Source: Isoetes taiwanensis
Taxonomy: Eukaryota; Streptophyta; Lycopodiopsida; Isoetales; Isoetaceae
Length of the DNA: 64,000 bases
Reading direction: 5' to 3'
Assembly (NCBI GenBank): GCA_021234155.1
Contig: JAJEKV010000289.1
Span: 312,001 to 376,000, forward strand
Shown in pieces: positions 10,591-22,244 of the stretch; position 1 is the stretch's first letter, and each line of letters opens with the position of its first letter. The translations under genes and the position numbers were made by a program. The notes under the pieces are model-generated. The model ran no database searches. It was given only the letters and a program-made list of their open reading frames with translations, and was not told the origin of the DNA.

Positions 10591-11700
10591 ATAATAATAT
10601 GCTTGTTATACTAGATCTTTGATTTAGTGAATCATAGACTAACTAGACAATGGTAATGAACTTCAAAAACACATCAAGCAACTTCAAATAATCAATATAA
10701 TTCATATGACCATTGAAGGTGTATTGTTCACAAGATATTAACCAATATCTTGTATCACATATCCCTTTTCTTTAAGAGCCCAAGCCTCCTGCACATAGGA
10801 GCTTCACAACAACACTCTGATCTATGTTAGTTTTCTTCTTACATTTTTATAGAGCCAAATCCGACTGCCTAGGTCTAGATTCGGCCGCTTAGCAGCTACA
10901 ATCTGCCGCCTAGCTGCTTCTCCGAGTTGCCATATTCAAACATATTTTGGCTCGAAACTGTTACCTGTATTTGACTTCTTTTTATAAGTTTAAGAATAAA
11001 CTAGTTATGGTGCCCGGTTAAGATTGTTGGTGATGTAGATATTTGGAGTTAGAAATGTTGCAACTGAACATTGAACCTGAATGTACTATAAAAACCCTTT
11101 TGTGCTTTCACATGTAAGTAATTGAGGGAATTAAAATTCAAATTTGGGAGCATATGATTTTTTGAATGTGACCTACATGAGTCTAGATCCTGAATATAGC
11201 CAATCCAAAAAGTGTGGTCCCTTTGATTGGACATGCATATTTAACATGGAGAATATCTATACGTGTATATCCTTTCCTCTTTGAACTTCATGTCACATGA
11301 TTAAAAGATTAAGATAAAGATAAATTACAAAGTAAGATGAAGGTAATAGGAAGGGATCACCGTGTTATGTTTTGGTGTAGGCACCTCGTTGTATATTAGG
11401 AGTAGGAGTGCATACCCTCATGGAGGTAATGTTTGGGCATTGTAGTTGTATACAATTGTTAGATGTGAGTAGTGTAACATATGCATTTTTGTAAGAAATG
11501 ACCATGGATAGTTGTAGAGGAATGTCAACATAGAAGATAGAAGATGAGCCTATTTTCATTTACATTATTAATTTTATCCACCTTGTGCTGAATTTGAATG
11601 CATAAAATGTCATAGATGCATACATTACATAACTACTACAAAGACTGAAACTTTGGTGTAGACGTAAATCATCTTATAGGAATACACGTAGGATGATGGC
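10591..11700. other. Unassigned AT-rich stretch
   Basis: No coding frame, repeat or RNA gene recognised up to the CACTA-type element. Confidence 0.4.
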
Positions 11701-11703
11701 AGT

Positions 11704-11730
11704 CACTACCACCCCAATTCTGGGACCACA
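11704..11730 (+). repeat. Left terminal inverted repeat of the CACTA-type element
   Basis: 27 bases from CACTACCACC to GGGACCACA, preceded by the AGT target duplication. It matches the right terminus inverted (22215-22241) with three mismatches. Confidence 0.8.
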
Positions 11731-11779
11731 CCTAAAAACAACAGTAAAAAAAAGACAACATGTCGTTGTTCCAAAAAAT

Positions 11780-12520
11780 CTACATGTGGTTATGTGGAGG
11801 TGTGGTTTATTAAGGAGGCGGTGTAGTTTTTTTTATGGAGCTATAGTTTTTTTTTTTTTGAAGGTGTGGTCTTTTTTTGAGGTGTCATTTTTTTAAAAGA
11901 AGTGTTGCTTATTTTTTTGAGGGGGTGTTGTTTTTAAGAAGGTGTTGTTTTTTGAGGTGTAGTTTATAACTAGGTATAGTTTTTAAGAGTCGTTTTTTAT
12001 GGAAGTATAGTTTTTTGAAGTGTGGTTTATAAGGAGGTATAGTTTTTAAGTGGTTGTTTTTTAAGGAAGTATGGTTTTCTGAAGTGGTATGATTTTTTTT
12101 AATCGAGGTGTTGTTTTTTGAGGTGTCGTTTATAAGTGGGTGTAGTTTTTAAATAGCTGTTTTTTAAAGAAGTATGATTTTTTGAAGTGTGGTTTATAAG
12201 CGGGTGTAGTTTTTAAGTGGCTGTTTTTTAATGAAGTATGGTTTTCTGAAGTGGTGTAGTTTATAACTAGGTGTAGTGTTTAAGAAGCTATTTTTAAGGA
12301 AATATGATTTTTTTGGTGTGGTTTATATAAGTAGGTATAGTTTTTACGTAGCTATTTTTTAAAGTAAGTATGGTTTTTTGATGTGTGGTTTTTAAGTAGG
12401 TGTAGTTTTTAAGTGGCTTTTTTTTTTACAGAAGTGTGATTTTCTGAAGTGGCGTAGTTTTTACGCAGCTATTTCTTAAGGAAGTATGGTTTTTTTGAGG
12501 ATGTTTCTTAAGCAAAGCTC
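11780..12520. repeat. Left subterminal array, T-rich
   Basis: Repeated modules GTGTGGTTTATAAG, GGTGTAGTTTTTAAG and GGAAGTATGGTTTTTTGAAG recur in roughly 80-90 base periods with drift. They look like the reverse complement of the AACCACA/ACTACAC modules at the other end. In CACTA elements such arrays bind the transposase. Confidence 0.75.
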
Positions 12521-12639
12521 CACCACCTGGAATATTGTTTGTGTGCTCAACTTTGGGAATGTATCGTATTGTTTTACATTCGTGAAAAATAACTTCAACG
12601 GTTAGATCCAACCACTATAAGAGAATGAGCATTTTTTGT

Positions 12640-12965
12640 CAGAAAAATCGTCAGACTGTCTAGAGAGATTTTTGCCTGACGTACAGGTTGATGAACGTAC
12701 TGACGATTACTATTTTGATGCTTTTCCTGACGATACTACGTCAGACATGTCGTCACATAAATCGTCAGAAGCCTTCGTCAGGTTAAGCGTCACATTAATC
12801 GTCAGAATATACGTCAAATATGTATCGTCAGAACAAGCGTCAGAATTTGCATCAGAATATGCGCCAGAATAATCGTCAGAAAATGCGTCAGATATAACGT
12901 CAGATATATGATCAAATTTTGCGTCAGACTATTCATCAGATATTGCATCAGACTAATCGTCAGAT
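12640..12965. repeat. CGTCAGA-type short tandem array
   Basis: About two dozen units built on (C/A)GTCAGA with 4-6 variable bases between them, giving a 10-13 base period. The 78-codon open frame across it is a by-product of the repeat. The function, if any, is unknown; clustered binding sites for a transposase are one possibility. Confidence 0.75.
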
Positions 12966-12969
12966 GGTG

Positions 12970-15655
12970 CTTTTCTAGGTGCTATTACAATTTTAGTTAT
13001 AACATTTGATTGAACATTATATTTTAGATGAAATTTGATGTTTCACAAAGCTCCTCGATCTGTCTAATGATGTATTATTTAATGTTGAAGGTATTCCTGA
13101 CAAACCTTCAACCTCAATGGTGTAGAACCTCCAGGTTGCTATAGGCAACCACTCTGTGAGAGAATACTGCAAAAGAATTACTCAAACAGCCATAATAGAT
13201 TAGCTTCCATGAACAGTAAAAAGACTGTCACAGCAAAATACTTCCCATGTGTGGTTCCTTGAGCTTTTTTTGATTAAATCAATTTTGTTGGATACTAGGT
13301 AAGGTACTTGATCTGCTTATGAAAGTCTGCTAGAAAATCCTTAGGACAACTATTGACCGGGTCAATTTTTGGTCAATATCCCAACCCGAGAGCTTCTTTT
13401 TGCAAGTGTATGAACATAATACCTTTTCAAGTTTTGTCAATTGGAATGATTTCTGATGACTCTGCAGAGTAGGTGCATAGAGTCCTTTTTTGAGATCTGA
13501 TCCCTTTTTTCTTTATAAAGATTTTTGATAAGAAATAGCAACTTTAACTCTATGGTGAATAAATGGAATATTTCTACAGAAGACAGAGTACTTGATTGTT
13601 TTCTTTTGCTAATATTTGGCTTGTGAAGCAATCATCTACACCTAGACTCGCTAATTGAATTGAGATCATTAATTTACTCCAATATTATGCTTTAGGTTAT
13701 CAAATGAGGACAGTGCTTACCAAGTTCGAATTTTCTTTCATTGAATCATCACATAGAATAGGAACATAAATTCCCAAGCTCAGAGTCTTGGGCACAGGAT
13801 AAAAAATAATCAAATGAAGGTACACATTCAAGTATTTTGCATCAAATAAATAGGTATTTCATGCAAGGCAGGTCATTCTTAACTTATGCTCCGCAAATCC
13901 GCTCCAGATACAGTCACAGAAGTCGAATCTTTCGCACAGAAGCCGGCCCTTGTTTCAAAAAATGTTTCCCCTTTTTGTTTTCTCATTTCCGGCACATTCT
14001 TGGCATCTGGGTTTGTTTTGTTTTGGCTTTACGCATGTTATGATGTTTCTTGAGGCACAAGAGTACAAAAGGGATGCTCGGGCTCATGATTGTCAGGCCA
14101 GATCTACCGGAAAGGTCGGATCTTGGCCTGGCCTTTTTAGGTTAGAGAATTTCGCAGAGAAGAGATATCCCACAGGCCTTTTTCGCAAAATGATACCTGT
14201 GTAACGTGGCACATAGGGATTGGGTGAAATGAGACTTAGGCGAAGGGGTGCATAGAAAAAATTAAGTGTTAGCACCTTCCAACCATAGGGCACTCTTCCC
14301 TAGAATTCAAACTATAGGGCCAAACCATGGTCTATTTGGGAATCTTTTTTGTGCCACATGGAATCTTTTGATGCCCTACCCTGGACGATTTGATTGTTTT
14401 TTTTTTTTGGAATGGAATGGTTTTGACATTTGGACATGTGGTAAGCATATGGTATGAGTAGGCAATCCAAAGATGACATGGCATGGGATGACTTGGCAAA
14501 AACGTTTCCCCTAGTCAAAAACTTTTGTGACATGAAAAAAGGAATATGGTGTGTGATGAGGTGGCCAACTTTGGTGAGGTGGATGATGACATGGCATATT
14601 TTGTAATGTAAGTCCATCTAATGCAAATTTGGCCAATTGTTTTAACCATTTTGGGCTTATCTTTTGCACAAGCAACTTGATATTGAAAATGTAGGCTCAT
14701 TTTCTCTCCTTTGACTTAGAGAGAAAATGTGTCATCTTGACCATTGGTAGGTCAATTCTTGTACGGATTTTCGTGTCTCAAGTGAATGGAGGGTGTATCA
14801 TGGATGTGTGAGAGTTTTTTTGACTAGGAAAAGAGTTTGAACCGTTTTGGGGTTTGTATAGTAGTGGAGATGAGTGTGGTGAGGCAAGTGGAGACAAAGG
14901 GTGCTCAATATATCAATCATGCCCAAGAATTTGAACTTGAGTGAACATCTTACTTCTAAAGGGGTCTTCCCATCTTGATATTGCCATGAAGCTTTTTGAG
15001 TTGACCTTGCCCTCCTTCTTGTGTGCCTTTGACTTTTTACTTTGAATCCTTTCTTGTGATGCTTCAAATGAAAGTCCTTACTTGGTTCTTCATTTCGAGC
15101 CCTTGAGTTGACTTGGTCCATGCACATGTTTCAACAAGTTGTTAGCCATTAATGTGAAATGCCATTTGCTCTTCTTCTATGCCAAATCATGGCAGCATTT
15201 AATTAAGCTTGATTTAGTTCAGGGGGAATTAATTTCCATCCCTAGCTAGTATTGTAGGTTTGAGCTAACTTGGACTCCATATTTATACATTTATGGGACA
15301 CTTAAGAATCTACCCAATAGACTTACAATACTATATTCATACAGTAACTTGACAATTTTATAATCTTGCTAGAGTTCCTCGGGGACAGTCGGGGACAATT
15401 TGGCATCTCTAGAGACATAGAATTTGTTATGTGCATGCAATGTTTTGTATTTTATGGTTTAGTAAAATACTTGTAGGGCATACTGGAAATAAGTTAGGGC
15501 GAAATAAGTTTGAAAACCTTCTGTCACTTCTGGATATCGATTTAGGGCATGCATAAACCTTTAGGTTAAAAATTGATTATGGCCAAGACATGGTGCCGAC
15601 ATGGTTAACATTGCATTTGATTAGTCTTCTTGAAGGCCAACAAGAATGCTCAAAG
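12970..15655. other. Interior of the CACTA-type element, no gene recognised
   Basis: Only short open frames on both strands, the longest about 109 codons (14798-15127, -), none with a known motif. Probably captured non-coding DNA. Confidence 0.35.
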
Positions 15656-15662
15656 GAAAAAA

Positions 15663-16075
15663 TGTAATGACTTCAAATAAATCTCACAATATGCAGCAAG
15701 ACTTGGGGCAGGCTTATGAACGCTTGGCCAAGGCAGAAAAAGAGTTGAAGATGCAGTTGACCCTTAATACTCTTCAGTGATGTCTCTTTCCCTTAATTCA
15801 TTTTTGGTGGGAGCACATATTGTAGTCAATTCTGTTTGCCTCAAAACTTAGATGTGTTTATGGTCCTTATTGCAGTGGAATTGAGCCATCCTCAACAGCT
15901 ATTGAGATAAAAAAGGCATGTCAAAAACTAGCATTGAGACATCATCCGGACAAAGTAGTACGCTTCCTGTACTACACTTGTTTTATATTATATTATTTAT
16001 GAACTCTAAAGAAAAAAGATCTTGCTGACTCATACATTTACTTCAGGTATTCTTGCTCAAGGCAAAACTAGCAGA
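15663..16075 (+). pseudogene. Captured DnaJ (J-domain) gene fragment with introns
   Basis: An exon at 15876-15954, between a good acceptor (TTGCAG) and a donor (AAA|GTAGT), reads GIEPSSTAIEIKKACQKLAL and then RHHPDK, the J-domain helix II and its HPD motif that activates Hsp70. The segment before it (about 15690-15775: GQAYERLAKAEKELKMQ) and the exon at 16047 (acceptor CTTCAG; VFLLKA) fit the neighbouring exons of plant TPR/J-domain proteins. The rest of the gene is absent. Introns are kept, so the capture was at DNA level. Confidence 0.65.
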
Positions 16076-16118
16076 GGCCATTGGCAGAGGCCATTGGCAG
16101 AGTCAATTTTCAATTGGT

Positions 16119-17213
16119 TTTGAGTCCATTGGCAGAGTCAATTCACCCGATTCTAGAGTGGGAGAGTTGCCCGTCCATGGCCGGGGGCCTTGGGAAGAAG
16201 GACTTTTGGGAGGCTGACTGCCTTGAGGAAGGCTTTAAGGGTCCATCTTCTGGTGTCAACACCCTCCCTGTACCTGATGACATTGTGCAAGATCCTGATC
16301 GAAGTTAATGAGGATATGGCCTCCGAAACATAAACCTTGTGTGTTGCTAGGTTATTGAAGGGTTTACGTTATGAAGGTCAAGTTTTAGTCGGTTGCACTT
16401 GGGACATAGTCGAGAAGCTGCAGTTGAAAACACGAAGGAATAGGAATTGATGGAATGGGGTTTGGATTTATCCTCATCCCAGTGTGGCAATTAGAAGTCA
16501 AGAGCGCCTTGTGCAGTAGCAAAATTGTTTGGGATCATTCGGGATGGCCAATAGATCTAGACTCTGTTATTTTTGTTGCCATGGCTCCGCATACATATTC
16601 AGAAAAGGTGCACCTAGTTATCCAAGAAAATGACCGACGTTTTTGGCCTTGAAGGTAAACCCTACAATAACCTAGGTACACATAGGGTTTACTTTTAGGA
16701 GGCAAAACATGGTCGCTTTTTAGGATAACTAAGTGCATTTTTCTAAACATACATCTTGAGGAGCCATGGCAACTAAAATAACGAGTTTGGATCTATTGGG
16801 CATCCCAAATGATCCCAAATAATTTTGCTACTGCAAAAGACGCTCTTGATTTCTATTTGCCACACTGGGAGGAGGATAAATCCGAACCCCATTCCGTCAG
16901 TTCCTATTGCTTCGTGTTTTCAATTGCGACTTCGACCATGGCCCCATGTAACCAACTAAAACTCGACCTTCATAATGTAAACCCTTCAATAACCTAGTAA
17001 ACAATGTGTTTATGTTTTGGAGGCCATATCCTAGTCGATTCGCCGTGATCTTGCACAATGTCATGACGAGAGAGGGAGGGTGTTGATGCCAAAAGACGGA
17101 CCCTTTAAAACCTTCCGGAAGCCAGGGCTCCCCAAAGGTCCTCTCTCAAGGCCCCCGCCACTCGGACGGGCAATTCTCCCACCTTAACCGAATCGATTCA
17201 CAATGGACTCAAA
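16119..17213. repeat. Imperfect 1.1 kb palindrome (foldback)
   Basis: The left arm runs from TTTGAGTCCATTG (16119) to about 16660. The right arm runs back from CAATGGACTCAAA (ending 17213), with the centre near 16666. Matching blocks include GAGTTGCCCGTCC/GGACGGGCAATTC and GTTGCCATGGCTCC/GGAGCCATGGCAAC. The arms look roughly three-quarters identical by eye. The 75-codon frame at 16081-16308 lies on the left arm and is not recognised. It is a foldback element or an inverted duplication. Confidence 0.85.
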
Positions 17214-17464
17214 CGACATTACCCTCGGGACCAAGCTGCGGTGGTGTAAGACCACCCCTTCTCCAAGAAGCGCCAAAGTAGCTCATCTCCAACACATTCG
17301 TAGTCAATTGGCCTAAGAGGTGGTCATGAATACCGCCATGTAGAGGTTCTTGTTTCTTTCGTTACAAAAAATGATTGTGTAACTTGGTCCCTAGGGTAAT
17401 TTCACCATTACGGGCGATATGATGAAGTCGAATCTCCATTCCGAGCCTTTTCTTTGCGCCGAGC

Positions 17465-18895
17465 ATGTTGGGAGCCCACGTGGCATGTTTGAGCCACCAT
17501 GGCATGTTGGAGCCTAGGTGGCATGTTGGAGCCCACATGGCATGTTTGAGCCACCTTGGCATGTTTGAGCCACCTTGGCATCTTTGGAGCCTAAGTGGCA
17601 TGTTGGAGCCCATATGGCATGTTGGAGCCACCTTGGCATGTTAGGCCCTAGGTGGTATGTTTGAGCCACCTTGGCATGTTGGAGCCTAGGTGGCATGTTG
17701 GAGCCACCTTGGCTTGTTAGGGCCTAGGTGGTATGGTTGAGCCACCTTGGCATGTTGGACCCGCGTGGCATGTTTGAGCCACCTTGGCATGTTTGAGCCT
17801 AGTGGAATGTTTGAGCCACCTTGGCATGTTGGAGCCTAGGTGGCATGTTGGGAAACCCACATGGCATGTTTGAGCCACCTTGGCATGTTGGAGCCTAGGT
17901 GGCATGTTGGAACCCAGCGTGGCATGTTTGAGCCTAGGTGGCATGTTAGAGCCTAGGTGGCATGTTAGTGCCTAGGTGGCATGTTTGAGCCACCTTGGCA
18001 TGTTAGTGCCTAGGTGGCATGTTTGAGCCACCTTGGCATGTTGGAGCCTAGGTGGCATGTTGGGAGCCCACGTGGCATGTTTGAGCCACCATGGCATGTT
18101 GGAGCCTAGGTGGCATGTTGGAGCCTAGGTGGCATGTTGGAGCCCATATGGTGGAGCCACCTTGGCATGTTAGGCCCCAGGTGGTATGTTTGAGCCACCT
18201 TGGCATGTTGGAGCCTAGGTGGCATGTTGGAGCCACCTTGGCTTGTTAGGGCCTAGGTGGTATGGTTGAGCCACCTTGGCATGTTGGAGCCTAGGTGGCA
18301 TGTTGGACCCGCGTGGCATGTTTGAGCCACCTTGACATGTTTGAGCCTAGTGGAATGTTTGAGCCACCTTGGCATATTGGAGCCTAGGTGGCATGTTGAA
18401 GCCTAGGTGGCATGTTGGGAGCCCACGTGGCATGTTTGAGCCACCTTGGCATGTTAGAGCCTAGGTGGCATGTTGGAGCCCGCGTGGCACGTTTGAGCCA
18501 CCTTGACATGTTTGAGCCACCTTGGCATGTTTGAGCCCAGGTGGCATGTTGGTGCTTAGGTGGCATGCTTGAGCCACCTTGGCATGTTGGAGCCTGCATG
18601 GCATGTTGGAGCCCACGTGGCATGTTTGCACCACCTTGGCATGTTAAAGTCTGCGTGGCATGTTAGAACCTGCGTGGCATGTTTGAGCCACCCGAAGCCA
18701 CCTTGGTGGTATGTTTGAGCCACCTTGGCATGTTTGAGCCAAGTGGCATGTTTGAGCCACCTTGGCATGTTGGAGCCTAGGTGGCATGTTGGGAGCCCAC
18801 GTGGCATGTTTGAGCCAGCTTGGCATGTTTGAGCCACCTTGGCATGTTTGAGCCTAGGTGGCATGTTGGTGCCTAGGTGACATGCGTCAAAATTC
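17465..18895. repeat. Satellite of about 20-bp units (GCATGTTnGAGCC...)
   Basis: About 70 units of two alternating types: GGCATGTTTGAGCCACCTT and GGCATGTTGGAGCCTAGGT. Higher-order repeats are visible; for example, about 17510-17960 recurs from about 18095. Open frames with repeated CHLGSNMPRW-like residues are by-products of the unit length. Confidence 0.95.
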
Positions 18896-18899
18896 GTTG

Positions 18900-21299
18900 G
18901 TGCCTAGGTGGCTATTGCGTCAAAATTCTACCCTTTTGTTTGTATAACAAGATTCTGCTTTCATTTGGCTGGAATTTGAAATTTGGAATCTTACTACATT
19001 GAGAGGGATAAAGCACCACCAGGCCCAACTTGCTTCTTCATGTATTCATCTGAAAGGCACATTTTCATGACCATTCTGTGTTCTTCTAGCAATGAGCATC
19101 CAATCTTATGTAGATCCTCAATTGTTTGTTAAAGAATGCAAAGAGGTCCATAAATAAATAATCTTATCTAGTATTTTTTCTAAAATAATCCCATCGGTAT
19201 GTCTTCTGTTGTTTTTCTGTTTCTGCTGTTAGAAAATTAAAATACACGAGGTACAATTCAAAGAGGTACAATTCAAAGTATTCAATACAGACAAAAGAGT
19301 TGGACATACCTTTGGTGCAATGAACTCTGGCAAATCTTCGTCTATACTTTTTTTCAAAAGCTTTTCACCCTGACTTCAGCATCGCCTATAGATTCTTAAA
19401 TTTGAGTTGATGCGCTTATGAGCCTAATGACTTTGAGATCCCACAGGGAATGGTTTGCTTTGTAGAAATATCTTTGCTGGGAGATTTTTCCAATTTCAAC
19501 GAGTTGTCCTCAAAATTTTTCGGGCACTCATTAAGAATTAAAAGTAAGGACTTCTTGAGCTTATACAACCAAGAAAATGGCAAATAAGACGCCCGTCCAA
19601 CCATTTTGGCTATAGCCATATGGCTTGAACGTAGAAGAACCCATAAGGAAAAATCCCCGCCAAAAAAGTAGTGGAACATTTATCATAAGTTCAAAATTGA
19701 AAATAAATTATATGGATGAAAAAAATGCCCCATCAAAGGTTGAACAAGGGTCCAGATTTGGCGGATATAAACGGCCGGATGGTGATCGGGTATTTTTTGC
19801 CGCTATTGGTGCGCTACTTTCCCGCTTTCTACGCTACTTTCCCGCTTCAAATCAGAAAGGTAAGAGCTAGCCCCTATGGCACTCTCCACGCTTCCAAATC
19901 CGAGGAGGAGGCTATGGCTCCCCGCTTCGCGGTACGCTTCACGGTTTGCTAGCTTCGCGGCTATGCAGCCCTTCACATGATACGGGTGATGCTGCAGCCA
20001 GACAAAGGAGCTGGAATCTCATGTTAATTCTTTTGCAATTCCTAACTTGTCTCCTTCAATCTCGCTCCACCATGTTCTAGTGCCCGGCACCAGCGGATGG
20101 TGGTAAAACTTAGTGGATCTCATTTCGCATGATCATAATCGGTTCTATGCGGCTAGATAATGAGCGAGAGGTTCAAATACTACCTTAGACTGGTTTTTTT
20201 CAGTATCCGGGGCTTGGAAGAATCCTTGGGGCCGATCTCATGGGCTGCAAAATTACAGAGATGAAGAAAACCTTGACCACCAGTGCCGATTTATGCGGAT
20301 CGGTTCCTATATGGAACCTGTTTATGCACTTCTTAGGCGGCATGGTGTCGACCCGATCGATCGCCCGGATCGGCCGATTTTGCCCTATCGGCTTAGGTAC
20401 TTGGCCTCTCGGGCAAACAAAGCCGGATATATTACATATCGGGTTTTGGGCAGCAATCTGTCTTTGAAAGCCCGCCTTTGAGGTATAAGGCCTTTACGCA
20501 CTCTTAAACTATATACGTAAAGCGGATCACATGTTACGGCTGTCTTTGCTATTGAAGAGCAAATGCGCAAGAAGATTCTCTTAGCTCATTCTATTTTCTC
20601 ATGGCAATTCAGTTCTTTCCATATATATGAGACATGATATTATTATCTTATGTTGCAGGCAGGATGAGAGCCAATCTTAAGTAGCTTTCTCTATGCTAGT
20701 ATTTTGGCTCACCCCTGCTTTGAACGATCACTTGGCTTTGTCCTTGCAAATCGTTTGTGTGCTCGTGGCGAGCCTTCTGCCGCCACAGCTTCAAGGCTAT
20801 GGCGCCGCATTTAGATCGAGAATCTTCTTTGGGTTTATATCGATTTTGCTTGTTGACGGTGAGCAATCTTTGGGCTTATATCAGTACAAAGCCAAAAATC
20901 GAACCAAGCCAAGAAGCTAAGAAGCAAGCAAGAATCGAAGCAAGCCAAGTAGAGTCTGTCCAAGCAGAAACACCAAAGGTCCAAGGTATTTTTCACAGCA
21001 AAAATAGCAAAAACAGGTCTGTTATATTTGATGCCTTCCTTATAACTGGTAAATCCTTTTCCCTTTTTTTTTTCTTTTGATTTTAATCCTTTCTGATAAC
21101 CTTATGTGCTTTGATAACCTTATGTGCTTTGCAGAGAGCTCCTTTAGAAGGATCCGTGACTCTTTGTTATTTTTGCACTCTGGAGTTTGGAGTCAGTGTG
21201 AAAATATCTTTGTTTTGATTGTGAATTGTAACTGCAATCTTGCAATCTTGAAAAATAAAGGTGTATATTTTTCCAATGGTTTTTAGATCTTCAATTCAA
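18900..21299. other. Interior of the CACTA-type element, right part
   Basis: Frames at 19416-19679 (-), 20240-20467 (+) and 20693-21080 (+) have no recognisable domain. A CTACTTTCCCGCTT phrase is duplicated near 19810-19850, and an 18-base phrase (GATAACCTTATGTGCTTT) is repeated near 21096-21131. Confidence 0.35.
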
Positions 21300-22214
21300 A
21301 ACCACGTCTTTGTTTTACAAAAAAAAACAAACAAAAATAACACTTGCATATTTTTTAATTCAAAACCATGTTTTTTTGTTCACAAAAACAACACTTGAAA
21401 TTGCTTATTTTAAACAACCACATGTTGATTTTATATAAACCTATATATCAAAATTCTTCTTCATGAGAAAAATAATACTTGAAAACAACAGTTATTTTTT
21501 AAAAACCACATATCATTTTTCTAGGAAAACAACACTTAGAAACAACATAGTTAAAAAAAACATATCATTTTTTTAAGAAAACAACAACTAGAAATAACAT
21601 AATTAAAAAAAACCACATTTTTTTTTAAAAAGCACCTGTCATTTTGTTAAGAAAACAACACTTAGAAACAACAGAGTTAAAAAAAAAACCACATTCTTCT
21701 TAAAAAACACATATCATTTTATTAAGAAAACAACACTTAGAAACAATAGAGTTTACAAAAAACCACATTCTTCCTAGAAAACACATATCACTTTTTTAAG
21801 AAAATAACATTTAGAAACAACATAGTTAAAAGAAAAAACAAAGAAACTACGTGTAGTTTCTAGCAAAATCGGACAAAATTCTATACGTAGTTTTTTAGTA
21901 TTATTTTTTCATACAAAACAATAGTTAAAAACTACATGTGGACCTTTTAGGTTTTATTAAGAACCACATGTCTATTTTAGAAAAAACAACACTTGAAAAC
22001 CACATCTACTTCTAAAAAACAACATGTAGACACACGTGTAATTCCTACGTGTAGATAATTTTGACAAAACTCTACGTGTAGACTTTTAACAAAAAAAACT
22101 ACATGTATAAAAAGTTGGCTAAAAACTACACGTCATTTCTAGCAAAATCGGACAAAAAACAACACGTAGTTTTTTGATGTTGTTTTTTAGCAAAAACCAC
22201 ACTAAAAAACAACA
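21300..22214. repeat. Right subterminal array, A-rich
   Basis: Modules AAAACAACACTTAGAAACAA, AAAACCACAT and, nearer the end, ACTACACGT/ACGTAGTTTTT recur. They look complementary to the left array and lie next to the right terminus, as in CACTA elements. Confidence 0.75.
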
Positions 22215-22241
22215 TGTGGACCCAGTATTGGGGTGGTTGTG
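22215..22241 (-). repeat. Right terminal inverted repeat of the CACTA-type element
   Basis: 27 bases that match 11704-11730 inverted with three mismatches, followed by the AGT target duplication at 22242-22244. Confidence 0.8.
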
Positions 22242-22244
22242 AGT

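Larger units (their letters stand above)
11704..22241. mobile_element. Non-autonomous CACTA-type DNA transposon with captured sequence
   Basis: The left end begins CACTACCACCCCAATTC. The right end, read inward on the minus strand, begins CACAACCACCCCAATAC. The first 27 bases match with three differences. The same three bases, AGT, flank both ends (11701-11703 and 22242-22244), the 3-bp target duplication expected of CACTA elements. Each end is followed by a long subterminal array. No transposase frame is visible in the 10.5 kb, so it is non-autonomous. It carries a J-domain fragment, a large palindrome and a satellite. The right terminus has CACAA instead of CACTA. Confidence 0.75.

Noticed and set aside
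12636-12872. Small protein of 78 residues
   Set aside because: The frame runs along the CGTCAGA array; residues mirror the repeat.
16081-16308. 75-residue gene
   Set aside because: It lies within one arm of the palindrome, lacks a recognisable domain, and has no clear promoter or splice context.
16535-16750. copia integrase C-terminal fragment (PKSKPYVYLGY)
   Set aside because: Short resemblance only; neighbouring integrase residues are missing and the phrase recurs as part of the palindrome's internal repeats.
17362-18864. Several 60-100 codon minus-strand proteins rich in CHLGSNMPRW-like residues
   Set aside because: They follow the satellite period exactly and have no sense outside it.
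17465-18895. CRISPR array
   Set aside because: Repeats are contiguous 20-bp units without unique spacers, in a plant-like genome; this is a satellite.
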